DNA from: Actinophytocola sp.
GTDB lineage: Bacteria > Actinomycetota > Actinomycetes > Mycobacteriales > Pseudonocardiaceae
Assembly: GCA_009377385.1 (NCBI GenBank)
Contig: WHUD01000022.1
Location: 1 to 47,012, forward strand
Length of the DNA: 47,012 nt
Reading direction: 5' to 3'
Shown here: one piece after another, positions 28,241 to 36,953 of the stretch
Layout of the letters: every line of letters starts with the position of its first letter
Position numbering within the stretch: the stretch's first letter is position 1
Notes under the pieces: model-generated
The model's database searches: none
What the model was told of the DNA's origin: nothing
The model's input: the letters and a program-made list of their open reading frames with translations, nothing else
Made by a program: the position numbers and the translations under genes

Positions 28241-29845
28241 CTAGAACATGTTCTCGTTTTTGTCAGCACCAGCCCCTGCGGTGGCACAGTGTTTGCCTGC
28301 CCTGCGGCCAGAGAACACGCAGTCGGCCAGCGACAGGCCGCTGACGTAGGAGCGAGAACAGATTCCCACGGCGGACCTGCCCGCCGCGTAGAGGCCCGGC
28401 ACTGCGCCGCCATCCGGACGTCGCACCGCGCCGGTGTCCTCGTCGACGACGAGCCCGCCGAGGGTGAGCATCGGGCACGGGTAGCCCAGGCTGGGCCGCA
28501 CGGAGACGTCGATCAGCGAGAACGGCGCCCCTAACGGCCGGACGAACTCCGCTGGCTTGCCCATCGGATCGGATTCACCCGCCTCGGCGGCGGCGTTGTG
28601 GGCCGCGACGGTCGCCGCGAGTCCGGTCGGGTCGATCCCGGCGCGCGCTGCGACGCCCGCGAGCGTGCGGTCGCGCACCCGGCCGCGCGCGAACAGATAC
28701 CACGCCTGGAGCAGTTGGAACCACTGCGCCTCACCCCGCACGGTGCGCCGCGCGTCCGCCATGATGTCGTCGTCCACGAGCAGCCATCCGGTGCCGTCGT
28801 GCCGGGTGATCAACGCCTCGCCGATCGCGGCGCCGTAGCGGGACTCATCGATCACCCTCGCGCCCGTGCTGTCCACGATCAGTCCGCCGAGGAACGCGCT
28901 GGGTGGGGTGATGAACCGCCAGGCTGAGACCCGGTCAAGGTGGGCGACGTCGCCGCCCGCCGCACGGCCCATCTCGATCCCCGAGCCGTCGTCGCCGGCC
29001 GTGCCCAGCGCCAATCCGCCCCGGTAGGCGGGCGCGTGCTCCCGCATCATCGCCCGGTTGGCGACGAACCCGCCCGCGGCGATGACCACGCCGCTGCGGG
29101 CGGTGATGGTGACCGGCTCGGTGCTGGTCCGTTCGATGCGGTCGACCTGGCGTTGTAGCTGTTTCCGCAGGCCAGGGACGTACAGTCCAGGCTTGGCCGC
29201 CAGCTTCGCCAGCCTGCGGTGGGCACGCCTTGCCGCGCCGCGCACCGTATCGGCTTCGACGCCGGTGACCCGGCCGTCGCCGTCGGTGAGCAGCCGCCGC
29301 ACGCGGGTCTGGGTCAGCACCCGCACTCCAGCGCGGCTTGCGGCATCGGCAATGGCGCCGAACAGCGCCTTTCCCGACGTGCCTCGCCCATGGGCACGGT
29401 GGCCGCGCGGTGCCGGCGGCGCGACGTCCCGGAACCCGCCTGCCGCCTCGCTGCCCGAGTAGTACAGATAGAACTCGTTATTGGGATACGACGTCTTATA
29501 GGGGCACGGCGTTGCGTCGAACGGCACGCCCTGCTGCTCCAGCCAGCCGAGCGAGTCGGCACTGTCCTTGCAGAACGCCCGCAGCGTCTCCGGCGACACG
29601 GCGTCGCCGACCTCACGTGCCAGGTAGGCGTACATGGCGTCCGGGGTATCGGTCACACCCGCCGTACGCTGCTGTTTCGTGCCGCCGCCCGCGTAGACGA
29701 CGCCCCCGCTCAGCGCCGTTGCGCCGCCGCCGGAAAACCGGTCTATGAGCAGCACGTCGGCTCCGGCGTTGGCGGCTTCGATCGCCGCGCACGCGCCTGC
29801 CGCGCCGAACCCGACAACCACCACATCGGCCACGTCGTTGTCCAT
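28241..29845 (-). CDS. KstD-family FAD-dependent dehydrogenase (second copy)
   Basis: A 534-aa flavoprotein of the fumarate-reductase/3-ketosteroid dehydrogenase superfamily. It has the FAD-binding VVGFGAAGACAA (about 10-21), ALSGGVVYAGGG, and a C-terminal end LGGLVVDEDTGAV, GLYAAGRSAVGICSRSYVSG. The C-terminal region lacks the Tyr-x-Gly-Pro-Gly motif of classical KstD. It is closer to the group of Rv0785/3-keto-5-alpha-steroid delta-4 dehydrogenases, as far as I can judge by eye. It is divergent from kstD with its own KstR-type box 18 nt upstream of the ATG at 29845. It might introduce the delta-4 double bond of 5-alpha steroids. Confidence 0.82.
   Translation of the reverse strand: MDNDVADVVVVGFGAAGACAAIEAANAGADVLLIDRFSGGGATALSGGVVYAGGGTKQQRTAGVTDTPDAMYAYLAREVGDAVSPETLRAFCKDSADSLGWLEQQGVPFDATPCPYKTSYPNNEFYLYYSGSEAAGGFRDVAPPAPRGHRAHGRGTSGKALFGAIADAASRAGVRVLTQTRVRRLLTDGDGRVTGVEADTVRGAARRAHRRLAKLAAKPGLYVPGLRKQLQRQVDRIERTSTEPVTITARSGVVIAAGGFVANRAMMREHAPAYRGGLALGTAGDDGSGIEMGRAAGGDVAHLDRVSAWRFITPPSAFLGGLIVDSTGARVIDESRYGAAIGEALITRHDGTGWLLVDDDIMADARRTVRGEAQWFQLLQAWYLFARGRVRDRTLAGVAARAGIDPTGLAATVAAHNAAAEAGESDPMGKPAEFVRPLGAPFSLIDVSVRPSLGYPCPMLTLGGLVVDEDTGAVRRPDGGAVPGLYAAGRSAVGICSRSYVSGLSLADCVFSGRRAGKHCATAGAGADKNENMF
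28242..28255. promoter_or_regulatory. KstR-type operator upstream of hsaA
   Basis: TAGAACATGTTCTC matches TnnAACnnGTTnnA except the last base (C for A). It is 44 nt upstream of the hsaA GTG and overlaps the 3' end of the preceding flavoprotein gene. Confidence 0.85.
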
Positions 29846-29863
29846 AGCCGTTCAGCGTAGAAC

Positions 29864-29877
29864 TGAAACACGTTCTC
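29864..29877. promoter_or_regulatory. KstR-type operator upstream of the 28241-29845 flavoprotein
   Basis: TGAAACACGTTCTC fits TnnAACnnGTTnnA except the final base. It is 18 nt before the flavoprotein ATG. Confidence 0.8.
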
Positions 29878-29954
29878 GTCCATGTGGCCGAGGCAACTAC
29901 CGACCTCACGTTGACCCGTGCGCGGTGCCACTCGATGGGATACCATCTAGAAAC

Positions 29955-29968
29955 TAGAACATGTTCTC
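29955..29968. promoter_or_regulatory. KstR-type operator upstream of kstD
   Basis: TAGAACATGTTCTC, again differing from the consensus only at the last base, 63 nt upstream of the kstD ATG. The 186-nt spacer 29846-30031 has no gene besides the two boxes. Confidence 0.85.
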
Positions 29969-30031
29969 ATCTAGAGTGACGCTGCAACACGTTACAGCGT
30001 TCCATTCGGACGGCCGAGTACAGGGAGCAGC

Positions 30032-31750
30032 ATGGCGCCAGGCGACGAGAGCAACGCCGAGTTCGACGTCATCGTCGTCGGCAGCGGCGCGGCGGGCATG
30101 ACGACGGCGCTGGCGGCGGCCCACCAGGGACTCCGCACGGTGATCGTGGAGAAGGCAGCCACGTTCGGCGGCTCAACCGCGCGCTCGGGCGGCGGCGTGT
30201 GGATCCCGGACAATGAGGCGCTGCGGGCGGCGGGCATCACCGAGTCGATGGACGACGCCCGCACCTACCTGCACACGATCATCGGCGAGCACGGCGACCC
30301 CGCTCGGATCGACGCCTACCTCGACCGTGGGCCAGAAGTCATCTCGTTCCTACTCAGGAACACCCCACTCCGGTTGCAGTGGGTGCCTGGCTACTCGGAC
30401 TACTACCCCGAGGCGCCGGGCGGGCGTGCGCACGGCCGCTCGGTGGAGCCGGTGCCGTTCGACGGCACCAAACTCGGCGACGACCTGGCCACGCTGGCGC
30501 CCGACTACGGCAAGGCACCGCGCAACTTCGTCGTCACCCAGGCCGACTACCGGCTACTGAACCTGATCGCGCGGCACCCGCGCGGGCCGCTGCGCGCGAT
30601 GCGGCTCGGGGCGCGCTGGCTCAAGGCGACGCTACTGCGGCAGCGGCTCCTCGGCAGGGGCCAGGCGCTGGCCGCCGCGCTGCGGGTCGGGCTCACGCCG
30701 GCGGGCGTGCCGGTGTGGCTGGACACGCCACTGGTGGAGCTGAACACCGACGGCGACGTCGTCACGGGCGTCGTCGTCCGGCAGGGCGGCACCGAGCGCA
30801 ACCTGACCGCGCGCCGGGGCGTTGTCATCACATCGGGCGGTTTCGAGCACAACGAGGAGATGCGCACGACCTACCAACGCGAGCCGATCGGCACCGAGTG
30901 GACCACCGGCGCGCCTAGCAACACCGGCGACGGCATCCGCGCTGGTCAGGCGCTCGGCGCTGCGGTGGAGTTCATGTCGGACGCCTGGTGGGGGCCGTCG
31001 ATCCCGCTGCCGGGCGGGCCGTGGTTCTGCCTGGCGGAACGCTCGCTGCCGGGAAGCATCATGGTCAACGGCCGCGGCGAGCGGTTCGTCAACGAGTCCG
31101 CGCCCTACGTCGACGCCACTCACGCGATGTACGGCGGTGAGTTCGGCCAGGGCGACGGGCCTGCCGAGAACATGCCGACCTGGTTGATCTTCGACCAGCG
31201 CTACCGCAACCGCTACCTGTTCGCCGGGGTCGGGCCGCGCCAGCCGCTGCCCGGCCGCTGGTTCAAGACCGGTGCGATCCGCCGCGCGACGTCGCTGGCG
31301 GCGCTCGCCGAGGCCATCGACGTCCCCGCCGCCGCGCTGACCAGTACCGTCGACCGGTTCAACGGCTTGGCCGCCGACGGTCACGATCCCGACTTCGACC
31401 GGGGCACCAGCGCCTACGACCACTACTACGGCGACCCGCGCAACCGGCCCAATCCGAGCCTCGGCCCGCTGGCCACCGCGCCGTTCTACGCCGCCAAGCT
31501 GGTGCCCGGCGACTTGGGCACCAAGGGCGGGCTCAAGACCGACGCCCGCGCCAGGGTGCTGCGCGAGGACGGCAGCGCGATCGGCGGCCTGTACGCGGCG
31601 GGCAACGCCAGCACGCCCGTCATGGGCCACACCTACGCCGGGCCCGGCGCGACCATCGGACCAGCGATGGTGTTCGGCTACCTCGCCGCACACGACCTGG
31701 CAGCGACCGCAGCACCCGCACTCGCCGATCACGACGGAGGATTGCCATGA
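30032..31750 (+). CDS. kstD: KstD, 3-ketosteroid delta-1-dehydrogenase
   Basis: A 572-aa FAD enzyme with the N-terminal VVGSGAAGMTTA (about 15-26) and FGGSTARSGGGVWIP. The C-terminal signature GHTYAGPGATIGPAMVFGY holds the Tyr and Gly (Y-A-G-P-G) that correspond to the catalytic Tyr487/Gly491 of Rhodococcus KstD1. Tyr124 in GYSDYYPE is in the region of Tyr119. It introduces the 1,2 double bond which, with KshAB, leads to opening of ring B. The ATG at 30032 follows AGGGAG. It starts the operon kstD-kshA-orphan-kshB-chsH3, overlapping kshA by ATGA. Confidence 0.94.
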   Translation: MAPGDESNAEFDVIVVGSGAAGMTTALAAAHQGLRTVIVEKAATFGGSTARSGGGVWIPDNEALRAAGITESMDDARTYLHTIIGEHGDPARIDAYLDRGPEVISFLLRNTPLRLQWVPGYSDYYPEAPGGRAHGRSVEPVPFDGTKLGDDLATLAPDYGKAPRNFVVTQADYRLLNLIARHPRGPLRAMRLGARWLKATLLRQRLLGRGQALAAALRVGLTPAGVPVWLDTPLVELNTDGDVVTGVVVRQGGTERNLTARRGVVITSGGFEHNEEMRTTYQREPIGTEWTTGAPSNTGDGIRAGQALGAAVEFMSDAWWGPSIPLPGGPWFCLAERSLPGSIMVNGRGERFVNESAPYVDATHAMYGGEFGQGDGPAENMPTWLIFDQRYRNRYLFAGVGPRQPLPGRWFKTGAIRRATSLAALAEAIDVPAAALTSTVDRFNGLAADGHDPDFDRGTSAYDHYYGDPRNRPNPSLGPLATAPFYAAKLVPGDLGTKGGLKTDARARVLREDGSAIGGLYAAGNASTPVMGHTYAGPGATIGPAMVFGYLAAHDLAATAAPALADHDGGLP

Positions 31751-32895
31751 CCGCAACCGATCCCGGGTTCCGCACCATCGACGTCGGCACGACGCCGACC
31801 CGCTTCGCCCGGGGCTGGCACTGCATCGGCCTCGCCAAGGATTTCAAGGACGGCAAGCCCCACGCGATCAACGCCTTCGGCACCAAGCTCGTGGTCTTCC
31901 AGGGCTCCGATGGCACGCTCAATGTGCTGGACGGCTTCTGCCGTCACATGGGCGGCGACCTGACGCAGGGCACGGTCAAGGGCAACGAGATCGCCTGCCC
32001 GTTCCACGACTGGCGCTGGGGCGGCGACGGCAAGTGCAAGTCCATTCCCTACGCCAAGCGGGTGCCGCTGCGGGCTCGCACCCGGTCGTGGCTGACCTGC
32101 GAGGAGAACGAGCAGCTGTTCATCTGGCACGACCCGCAGGGCCGTCCGCCCGCCGATGAACTGGCGATCCCGCGCATCGACGGCGTGTTCGGCGACGACT
32201 GGAGCAACTGGACATGGGACTCGATCCTCATTGAGGGGTCGAACTGCCGGGAGATCGTCGACAACGTCGTCGACATGGCCCACTTCTTCTACATCCACTT
32301 CGGATTCCCGACGTACTTCAAGAACGTCTTCGAAGGCCACATCGCGTCGCAGTACCTGAACACCAAGGGACGTCCCGACGTCGACGAGGGCAACTACGGC
32401 GGCGAGGAGAACCTGCTGCGCTCAGAAGCGCACTACTACGGCCCGTCGTACATGATCAACCACCTGCACAACACCTGGAACGGCATCGAGATCGACAACG
32501 TGTTGATCAACTGCCACTACCCCGTCACGCAGGACTCCTTCGTGCTGCAGTGGGGCGTGAAGGTGAAGAAGCTGCCGGGGCTGTCCGACGAACAGGCGGA
32601 CACGGTGGCAGGCAAGTTCGCGAAGAACGTCGGCAAGGGCTTCCTGCAGGACGTCGAGATCTGGAAGAACAAGACCCGGATCGACAACCCGCTCCTGTGC
32701 GAAGAGGACGGCCCCGTGTACCAGCTCCGCCGGTGGTACGAGCAGTTCTATGTGGACTCCGAAGAAGTCGCGGAGGACATGACCCGGCGCTTCGAGTTCG
32801 AAGTGGACACCTCGCACGCCGTCGAGGCGTGGGAGGCCGAGGTCGCGGCGAACCTCGCGGCGAAGCACGAGTCCACCCAGGAAACCGGGGTGTGA
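31747..32895 (+). CDS. kshA: KshA, 3-ketosteroid 9-alpha-hydroxylase oxygenase
   Basis: A 382-aa Rieske oxygenase. The [2Fe-2S] ligands are Cys65/His67 (CRHMGG) and Cys84/His87 (CPFHDW). The mononuclear iron is bound by His179 and His184 (VDMAHFFYIHF) and Asp302 (LQDVEIW), agreeing with His181/His186/Asp304 of known KshA. It hydroxylates C9 of ADD-type steroids, which triggers ring B opening. The ATG overlaps the kstD stop; the stop overlaps the GTG of the following orphan gene. Confidence 0.95.
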   Translation: MTATDPGFRTIDVGTTPTRFARGWHCIGLAKDFKDGKPHAINAFGTKLVVFQGSDGTLNVLDGFCRHMGGDLTQGTVKGNEIACPFHDWRWGGDGKCKSIPYAKRVPLRARTRSWLTCEENEQLFIWHDPQGRPPADELAIPRIDGVFGDDWSNWTWDSILIEGSNCREIVDNVVDMAHFFYIHFGFPTYFKNVFEGHIASQYLNTKGRPDVDEGNYGGEENLLRSEAHYYGPSYMINHLHNTWNGIEIDNVLINCHYPVTQDSFVLQWGVKVKKLPGLSDEQADTVAGKFAKNVGKGFLQDVEIWKNKTRIDNPLLCEEDGPVYQLRRWYEQFYVDSEEVAEDMTRRFEFEVDTSHAVEAWEAEVAANLAAKHESTQETGV

Positions 32896-33278
32896 CGGTG
32901 TCGACCGAGGCGCAGGGCATGGCTTTCACCGGCGGGCGAACGACGTTCGGTGAGCCGGACGTGCGTGCCGACACGCTCGCCGACCGGGCCGAGTTCCTCA
33001 CCGCCCGGCTGACCCCGGTGTCCTGTCGGTCCTGTGGCACCGAGGTGCTGGTGCGCAAGAACAGCGAACAGCACACCAGCATCCAGTGGACGTCCGACCC
33101 CGCGAGTAGCTGCCCCCGCTACGCGGATGAGGTCGCGCGCGGCGGCAACACCGCACTGCTGGACACCTGCATCGAGCTCTCGGAGAGCATCGCCACGGCC
33201 GTGGCGGAGGGCGCGATCCCCGTTGGTCGTGAGGACTGCTCGCAGGTCCGAACCGTCCAACACGAGGAGGGCACGTGA
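32892..33278 (+). CDS. Uncharacterised Cys-containing protein between kshA and kshB
   Basis: A 128-aa hypothetical protein. Five cysteines are at 45, 48, 74, 93 and 116; the first two form a zinc-ribbon-like SCRSCG motif, and HTSIQW follows at 61-66. No signal peptide or membrane segment is seen. GTG 32892 overlaps the kshA stop (GTGA) and the stop overlaps the kshB GTG (GTGA), so it is translated in the middle of the hydroxylase operon. From memory, mycobacteria also have a small hypothetical gene (Rv3527) directly after kshA; equivalence is not shown. A metal-binding or electron-transfer accessory protein of KshAB is possible. Confidence 0.8.
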   Translation: MTVSTEAQGMAFTGGRTTFGEPDVRADTLADRAEFLTARLTPVSCRSCGTEVLVRKNSEQHTSIQWTSDPASSCPRYADEVARGGNTALLDTCIELSESIATAVAEGAIPVGREDCSQVRTVQHEEGT

Positions 33279-34336
33279 CCGAACCGGAGCTACCGGACAC
33301 CGACTTCCACCGGCTGCGCATCGCCCGCGTCGTCGCCGAGACGCCGGACGCCTGCTCTCTTGAGCTAGCCGTGCCCGAGGACCTGGCCGACAAGTTCCGC
33401 CACCGGCCGGGGCAGTTCCTGACGCTGCGCATCCCCAGCGACCGCACCGGCTCGGTCGGCCGCTGCTACTCGCTGTGCAGCGTGCCGAGGGAGGGCGGGC
33501 CGCTGAAGGTCGCCGTCAAACGGGTGCGGGACGGCTACGGCTCCAACTGGCTGTGCGACAACGCCACCGAAGGCATGGTACTGGAGGTCCTGCCACCAGC
33601 AGGGGTGTTCACGCCGAAGTCGCTGGACGACGACCTGCTGCTGCTCGCGGGCGGCAGCGGGATCACGCCGATCATGTCGATCCTGAAGTCCGTGCTAGCT
33701 GGCGGTACCGGCAGGCTCACGCTGCTCTACGCGAACCGAGACGAGCGCTCGGTGATCTTCGGGGACGAACTGACGACGTTGGCGCAGCAGCACCCGGACC
33801 GACTGACCGTCGTGCACTGGCTGGAGTCGGTGCAGGGACTGCCGTCCGTGCCGCAGTTGGCCGCGCTGGCTGCGCCGTGGGCTGGGCGGGAGACGTTCAT
33901 CTGCGGCCCGAGCGAGTTCATGGACGCCGCCTCCGATGCGCTGTCCGAACTGGGCGTCGACCGCAAGCGCGTCCACATCGAACGATTCGTTTCGCTGTCC
34001 CGCAACCCGTTCGAGGTCGAGGACACTGTGGATGCCTCCACAGAGGACGCGCCCGACGAGGCACCGACGCAGCTCGACGTCGAACTGGACGGCGAACAGC
34101 ACACCTTCGCATGGCCCCGACAGCGCAAGCTGCTCGACTTCCTGCTCGAGCAGGGTCTCGACGCGCCGTACTCCTGCCGGGAGGGGGCGTGCAGCGCCTG
34201 CGCCTGCCGGATCATGGCAGGCGAGGTGAAGATGCTCAACAACGAGGTGTTGGAACCGGTGGACTTGGACGAGGGCATCGTGCTTGCCTGTCAGTCGGTG
34301 CCCGTCACCGACGACGTGTCCGTCAGCTACGAGTGA
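33275..34336 (+). CDS. kshB: KshB, reductase of 3-ketosteroid 9-alpha-hydroxylase
   Basis: A 353-aa ferredoxin-NAD(P)H reductase. Modules in order: FAD-binding RCYSLCS (63-69), NAD-binding GGSGITP (126-132) and CGPSEFM (210-216), then a C-terminal plant-type [2Fe-2S] domain with Cys301, Cys306, Cys309 and Cys339. It transfers electrons from NAD(P)H to KshA. The GTG at 33275 overlaps the preceding stop. kshA and kshB lie in one operon here, while in M. tuberculosis they are far apart (Rv3526, Rv3571). Confidence 0.95.
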   Translation: MTEPELPDTDFHRLRIARVVAETPDACSLELAVPEDLADKFRHRPGQFLTLRIPSDRTGSVGRCYSLCSVPREGGPLKVAVKRVRDGYGSNWLCDNATEGMVLEVLPPAGVFTPKSLDDDLLLLAGGSGITPIMSILKSVLAGGTGRLTLLYANRDERSVIFGDELTTLAQQHPDRLTVVHWLESVQGLPSVPQLAALAAPWAGRETFICGPSEFMDAASDALSELGVDRKRVHIERFVSLSRNPFEVEDTVDASTEDAPDEAPTQLDVELDGEQHTFAWPRQRKLLDFLLEQGLDAPYSCREGACSACACRIMAGEVKMLNNEVLEPVDLDEGIVLACQSVPVTDDVSVSYE

Positions 34337-34346
34337 GGAGCAGCCC

Positions 34347-35204
34347 ATGCCCATCGATCCCGCCGTCGCCGTCGGTGCGGACCTCGGCGAGACGTCGTTC
34401 TCCTGGGAGCCGTCCGACGTGCTGCTGTACCACCTCGGCATCGGGGCGGGCGCCGACCCGGTGAACCCGGTCGAGCTGCGCTACGCCTACGAGCAGGGCC
34501 TGCGAGTGCTGCCGAGCTTCGCCACCGTGGCGCCCAACCTGCGCACCTACGAGCCGCCGTCGGTGTCCTTCCCAGGGATCGACGTCGACCTGGCCAAGGT
34601 CGTGCACGGCAGCCAGTCGGTCACCGTGCACCGGCCGATCCCGACGTCGGGCAAGGGCACGGCGCGCGGTCGCATCGCCGACGTCTACGACAAGGGCAAG
34701 GCTGCGGTGATCGTGCAGGAGACCGAGGTCGTTGACGAAGAGGACAATCCGCTGTGGACGGCGCGGTCGAGCATTTTCGCACGCGGCGAAGGCGGATTCG
34801 GCGGCGAGAGGGGTCCCTCGGAGAAACTGACACTGCCAGACCGCTCGCCGGACGCCGTCGTGTCGACGCCGACGCTGCCGCAGCAGGCGCTGCTCTACCG
34901 GCTGTGCGGCGACCGCAACCCGCTGCACGCCGACCCAGATTTCGCCAAGGCGGCAGGCTTCGACAGGCCGATCCTGCACGGGCTGTGCACTTACGGCATC
35001 GTGGCCAAGGCCGTCACCGATCTCATGCTGGGCGGCGACCCGCACCGGGTGCTGTCATGGTCGGCGAAGTTCGCAGGCGTGGTCATCCCCGGCGAGACGC
35101 TGCGCACCAGCGTGTGGGCGGACGGCGACCGGTTCCTGGTCACCGCGCATTCCGTGGAGCGCGACGCTACGGTGCTCGCCGACGGCATTCTCGTCGCGAC
35201 GTAA
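34347..35204 (+). CDS. chsH3: ChsH3-like MaoC enoyl-CoA hydratase (Rv3538/Hsd4B-like)
   Basis: A 285-aa double hot-dog MaoC-type hydratase. The hydratase-2 motif is complete in the C-terminal half: Asp189, Asn191, His194 in CGDRNPLHADPDFA, followed by PILHGLCTYG. Rv3538 next to kstD in M. tuberculosis has the same size and was named ChsH3, a side-chain enoyl-CoA hydratase. ATG 34347 has GAGGAG upstream, 10 nt after kshB. It probably hydrates a sterol side-chain 2-enoyl-CoA. Confidence 0.88.
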   Translation: MPIDPAVAVGADLGETSFSWEPSDVLLYHLGIGAGADPVNPVELRYAYEQGLRVLPSFATVAPNLRTYEPPSVSFPGIDVDLAKVVHGSQSVTVHRPIPTSGKGTARGRIADVYDKGKAAVIVQETEVVDEEDNPLWTARSSIFARGEGGFGGERGPSEKLTLPDRSPDAVVSTPTLPQQALLYRLCGDRNPLHADPDFAKAAGFDRPILHGLCTYGIVAKAVTDLMLGGDPHRVLSWSAKFAGVVIPGETLRTSVWADGDRFLVTAHSVERDATVLADGILVAT

Positions 35205-35244
35205 CGGGTGCCGGCGCAGGCCATGCGCCGGTAGGGTCGGCCGG

Positions 35245-36825
35245 GTGACCGATCCGGATGTCATAGTCGTCGGCGGCGGACACAACGGGCTTGTCGCGGC
35301 CGCCTATCTCGCGCGCGCCGGACTGTCGGTGCGGGTGCTGGAACGTCGTCCCGAGGTCGGCGGCGCAGCGGTGTCGTACCGCGCGTTTCCCGGCGTCGAC
35401 GTCCGGCTGTCCCGGTACTCGTACCTGGTCAGCCTGCTGCCGCAGCGGATCGTCGATGACCTGGGGTTGCGGCTGACGCTGCGCCAGCGCCGGTTCGGCT
35501 GGTACACGCCGGTGCGCCGTGACGGTCGATCGACGGGTCTCCTTGTCGACAATGCCGATCCGGCGCGCACCAAAGCATCGTTCGCCGCCGTCACCGGTTC
35601 GGACGCCGATTTCGCGGCGTGGCAGGCGTTCTCCGCGCGTATGGAACGGCTCGCCGAGCGGGTGTTCCCGACGCTGACCGATCCGTTGCCGAGCCGCGAT
35701 GACCTGCGCGCCATGGTGGACGAGCGGACGTGGCGGGAGGTGTTCACCGAGCCGCTGGGTCGCGCGCTGGAGTCGACGTTCACCGACGACACCGTACGCG
35801 GCACGCTGCTCACCGATGGGCTGATCGGTACGTTCGCGTCGGCAGACGATGCGACGCTGCGGCAGAACCGCTGCTTCCTGTACCACGTGATCGGCAACGG
35901 CACCGGCGAGTGGCGGGTGCCGGCCGGCGGGATGGGTGCGGTGACCGCCGCGCTGCGCGACGCCGCCGAACGCGCCGGTGCCGAGGTTGTCACCGGCGCG
36001 GAGGTGACGGGCATGGACCCGGACGGCGAGGTGCGCTACGTCCGCGACGACGTCGAGCGCACGGTGCACGCGGGCCACGTGCTGGCCAACGTCGCGCCGT
36101 CGCGGCTGGCCGCGCTGCTGGATGAGGCGTACGACGGCCCTGAGCCGGAGGGCGCGCAGTTGAAGGTGAACATGGTGCTGCGCAGGCTGCCCCGACTGGC
36201 CGATCCGGACGTCACGCCGGAGGAAGCGTTCAGCGGGACGCTGCACGTCAACGAGGGCTACCAGCAGCTCCACATCGCCTATGCGGAGGCTGCCGCCGGC
36301 CGGATGCCGAGCCTGCCGCCGTGCGAGGTGTACTGCCATTCGCTCACCGACCCGTCGATCCTCGGGCCCGCCGAGCGCGAGACGGGGGTGCACACGCTGA
36401 CGCTGTTCGGGCTGCACATGCCCGCGCGGCTGTTCCGTGCCGACAACGACGCCGCCCGTGAGGAGGCGCTGGCCGCGACGCTGGCGTCGCTGAACGACGT
36501 GCTGGCGGAGCCGATCGAGGACTGCCTGCTCACCGACGCCGACGCCAGGCCGTGCCTCGAGGTGAAGACACCGGTTGACCTGGAGCGCGAGCTGGGGCTG
36601 CCCGCTGGGCACATCTTCCACGGTGATCTGGCGTGGCCGTATCTTTCCGACGGTTCGGCGGAGGCCCCGGTTGGTGCACTGGCCGGCGCCGCCGACGCTT
36701 GGGGTGTCGCTACGGAGCACCCACGCATCCTCCGCTGCGGCGCGGGCGCGGTTCGTGGCGGTGGGGTGAGTGGCATCGGCGGCCACAACGCGGCGATGGC
36801 GGTGCTCCACCGGACTGCTCGGTGA
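35245..36825 (+). CDS. Phytoene-dehydrogenase-related FAD oxidoreductase (PYROXD2-like)
   Basis: A 526-aa amine-oxidase/phytoene-desaturase-type flavoprotein. The N-terminal VIVVGGGHNGLVAAAYLARAG and LERRPEVGGAA bind the FAD dinucleotide. The C-terminal FHGDLAWPYLS and GVSGIGGHNAA segments are typical of PYROXD2-like proteins. The GTG at 35245 is 40 nt after the chsH3 stop. No KstR-type box is in that gap, so it may be read through from the kstD operon or have its own promoter. A role in steroid breakdown is not established; it could also be a bystander. Confidence 0.83.
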   Translation: MTDPDVIVVGGGHNGLVAAAYLARAGLSVRVLERRPEVGGAAVSYRAFPGVDVRLSRYSYLVSLLPQRIVDDLGLRLTLRQRRFGWYTPVRRDGRSTGLLVDNADPARTKASFAAVTGSDADFAAWQAFSARMERLAERVFPTLTDPLPSRDDLRAMVDERTWREVFTEPLGRALESTFTDDTVRGTLLTDGLIGTFASADDATLRQNRCFLYHVIGNGTGEWRVPAGGMGAVTAALRDAAERAGAEVVTGAEVTGMDPDGEVRYVRDDVERTVHAGHVLANVAPSRLAALLDEAYDGPEPEGAQLKVNMVLRRLPRLADPDVTPEEAFSGTLHVNEGYQQLHIAYAEAAAGRMPSLPPCEVYCHSLTDPSILGPAERETGVHTLTLFGLHMPARLFRADNDAAREEALAATLASLNDVLAEPIEDCLLTDADARPCLEVKTPVDLERELGLPAGHIFHGDLAWPYLSDGSAEAPVGALAGAADAWGVATEHPRILRCGAGAVRGGGVSGIGGHNAAMAVLHRTAR

Positions 36826-36953
36826 TCCCTGCACGGGCCAAGTGACGCCGAAGCTCGACATCAAACCGCCAGGCGTCTATCCCACGCCTGACACTTGCGT
36901 CTATCCCAGCGACATCGTCGGCTTGAGACACACTGCTTGCGAATGCGCTGGCG
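36826..36953. other. Convergent spacer with a 12-bp direct repeat
   Basis: The 128-nt gap between the convergent oxidoreductase and ltp2 genes holds no gene. GCGTCTATCCCA occurs twice, at 36873-36884 and 36897-36908, 24 nt apart. I see no strong hairpin terminator. Confidence 0.6.

Noticed and set aside
32494..32507. KstR-like sequence GACAACGTGTTGAT inside kshA
   Set aside because: The AACnnGTT core is there, but both outer positions fail, and it lies in the coding region far from any start.
35167..36864. 565-codon minus-strand frame opposite the PYROXD2-like gene
   Set aside because: Arg/Gln/His-rich translation typical of the antisense of high-GC genes; the plus strand has a clear FAD-binding protein.
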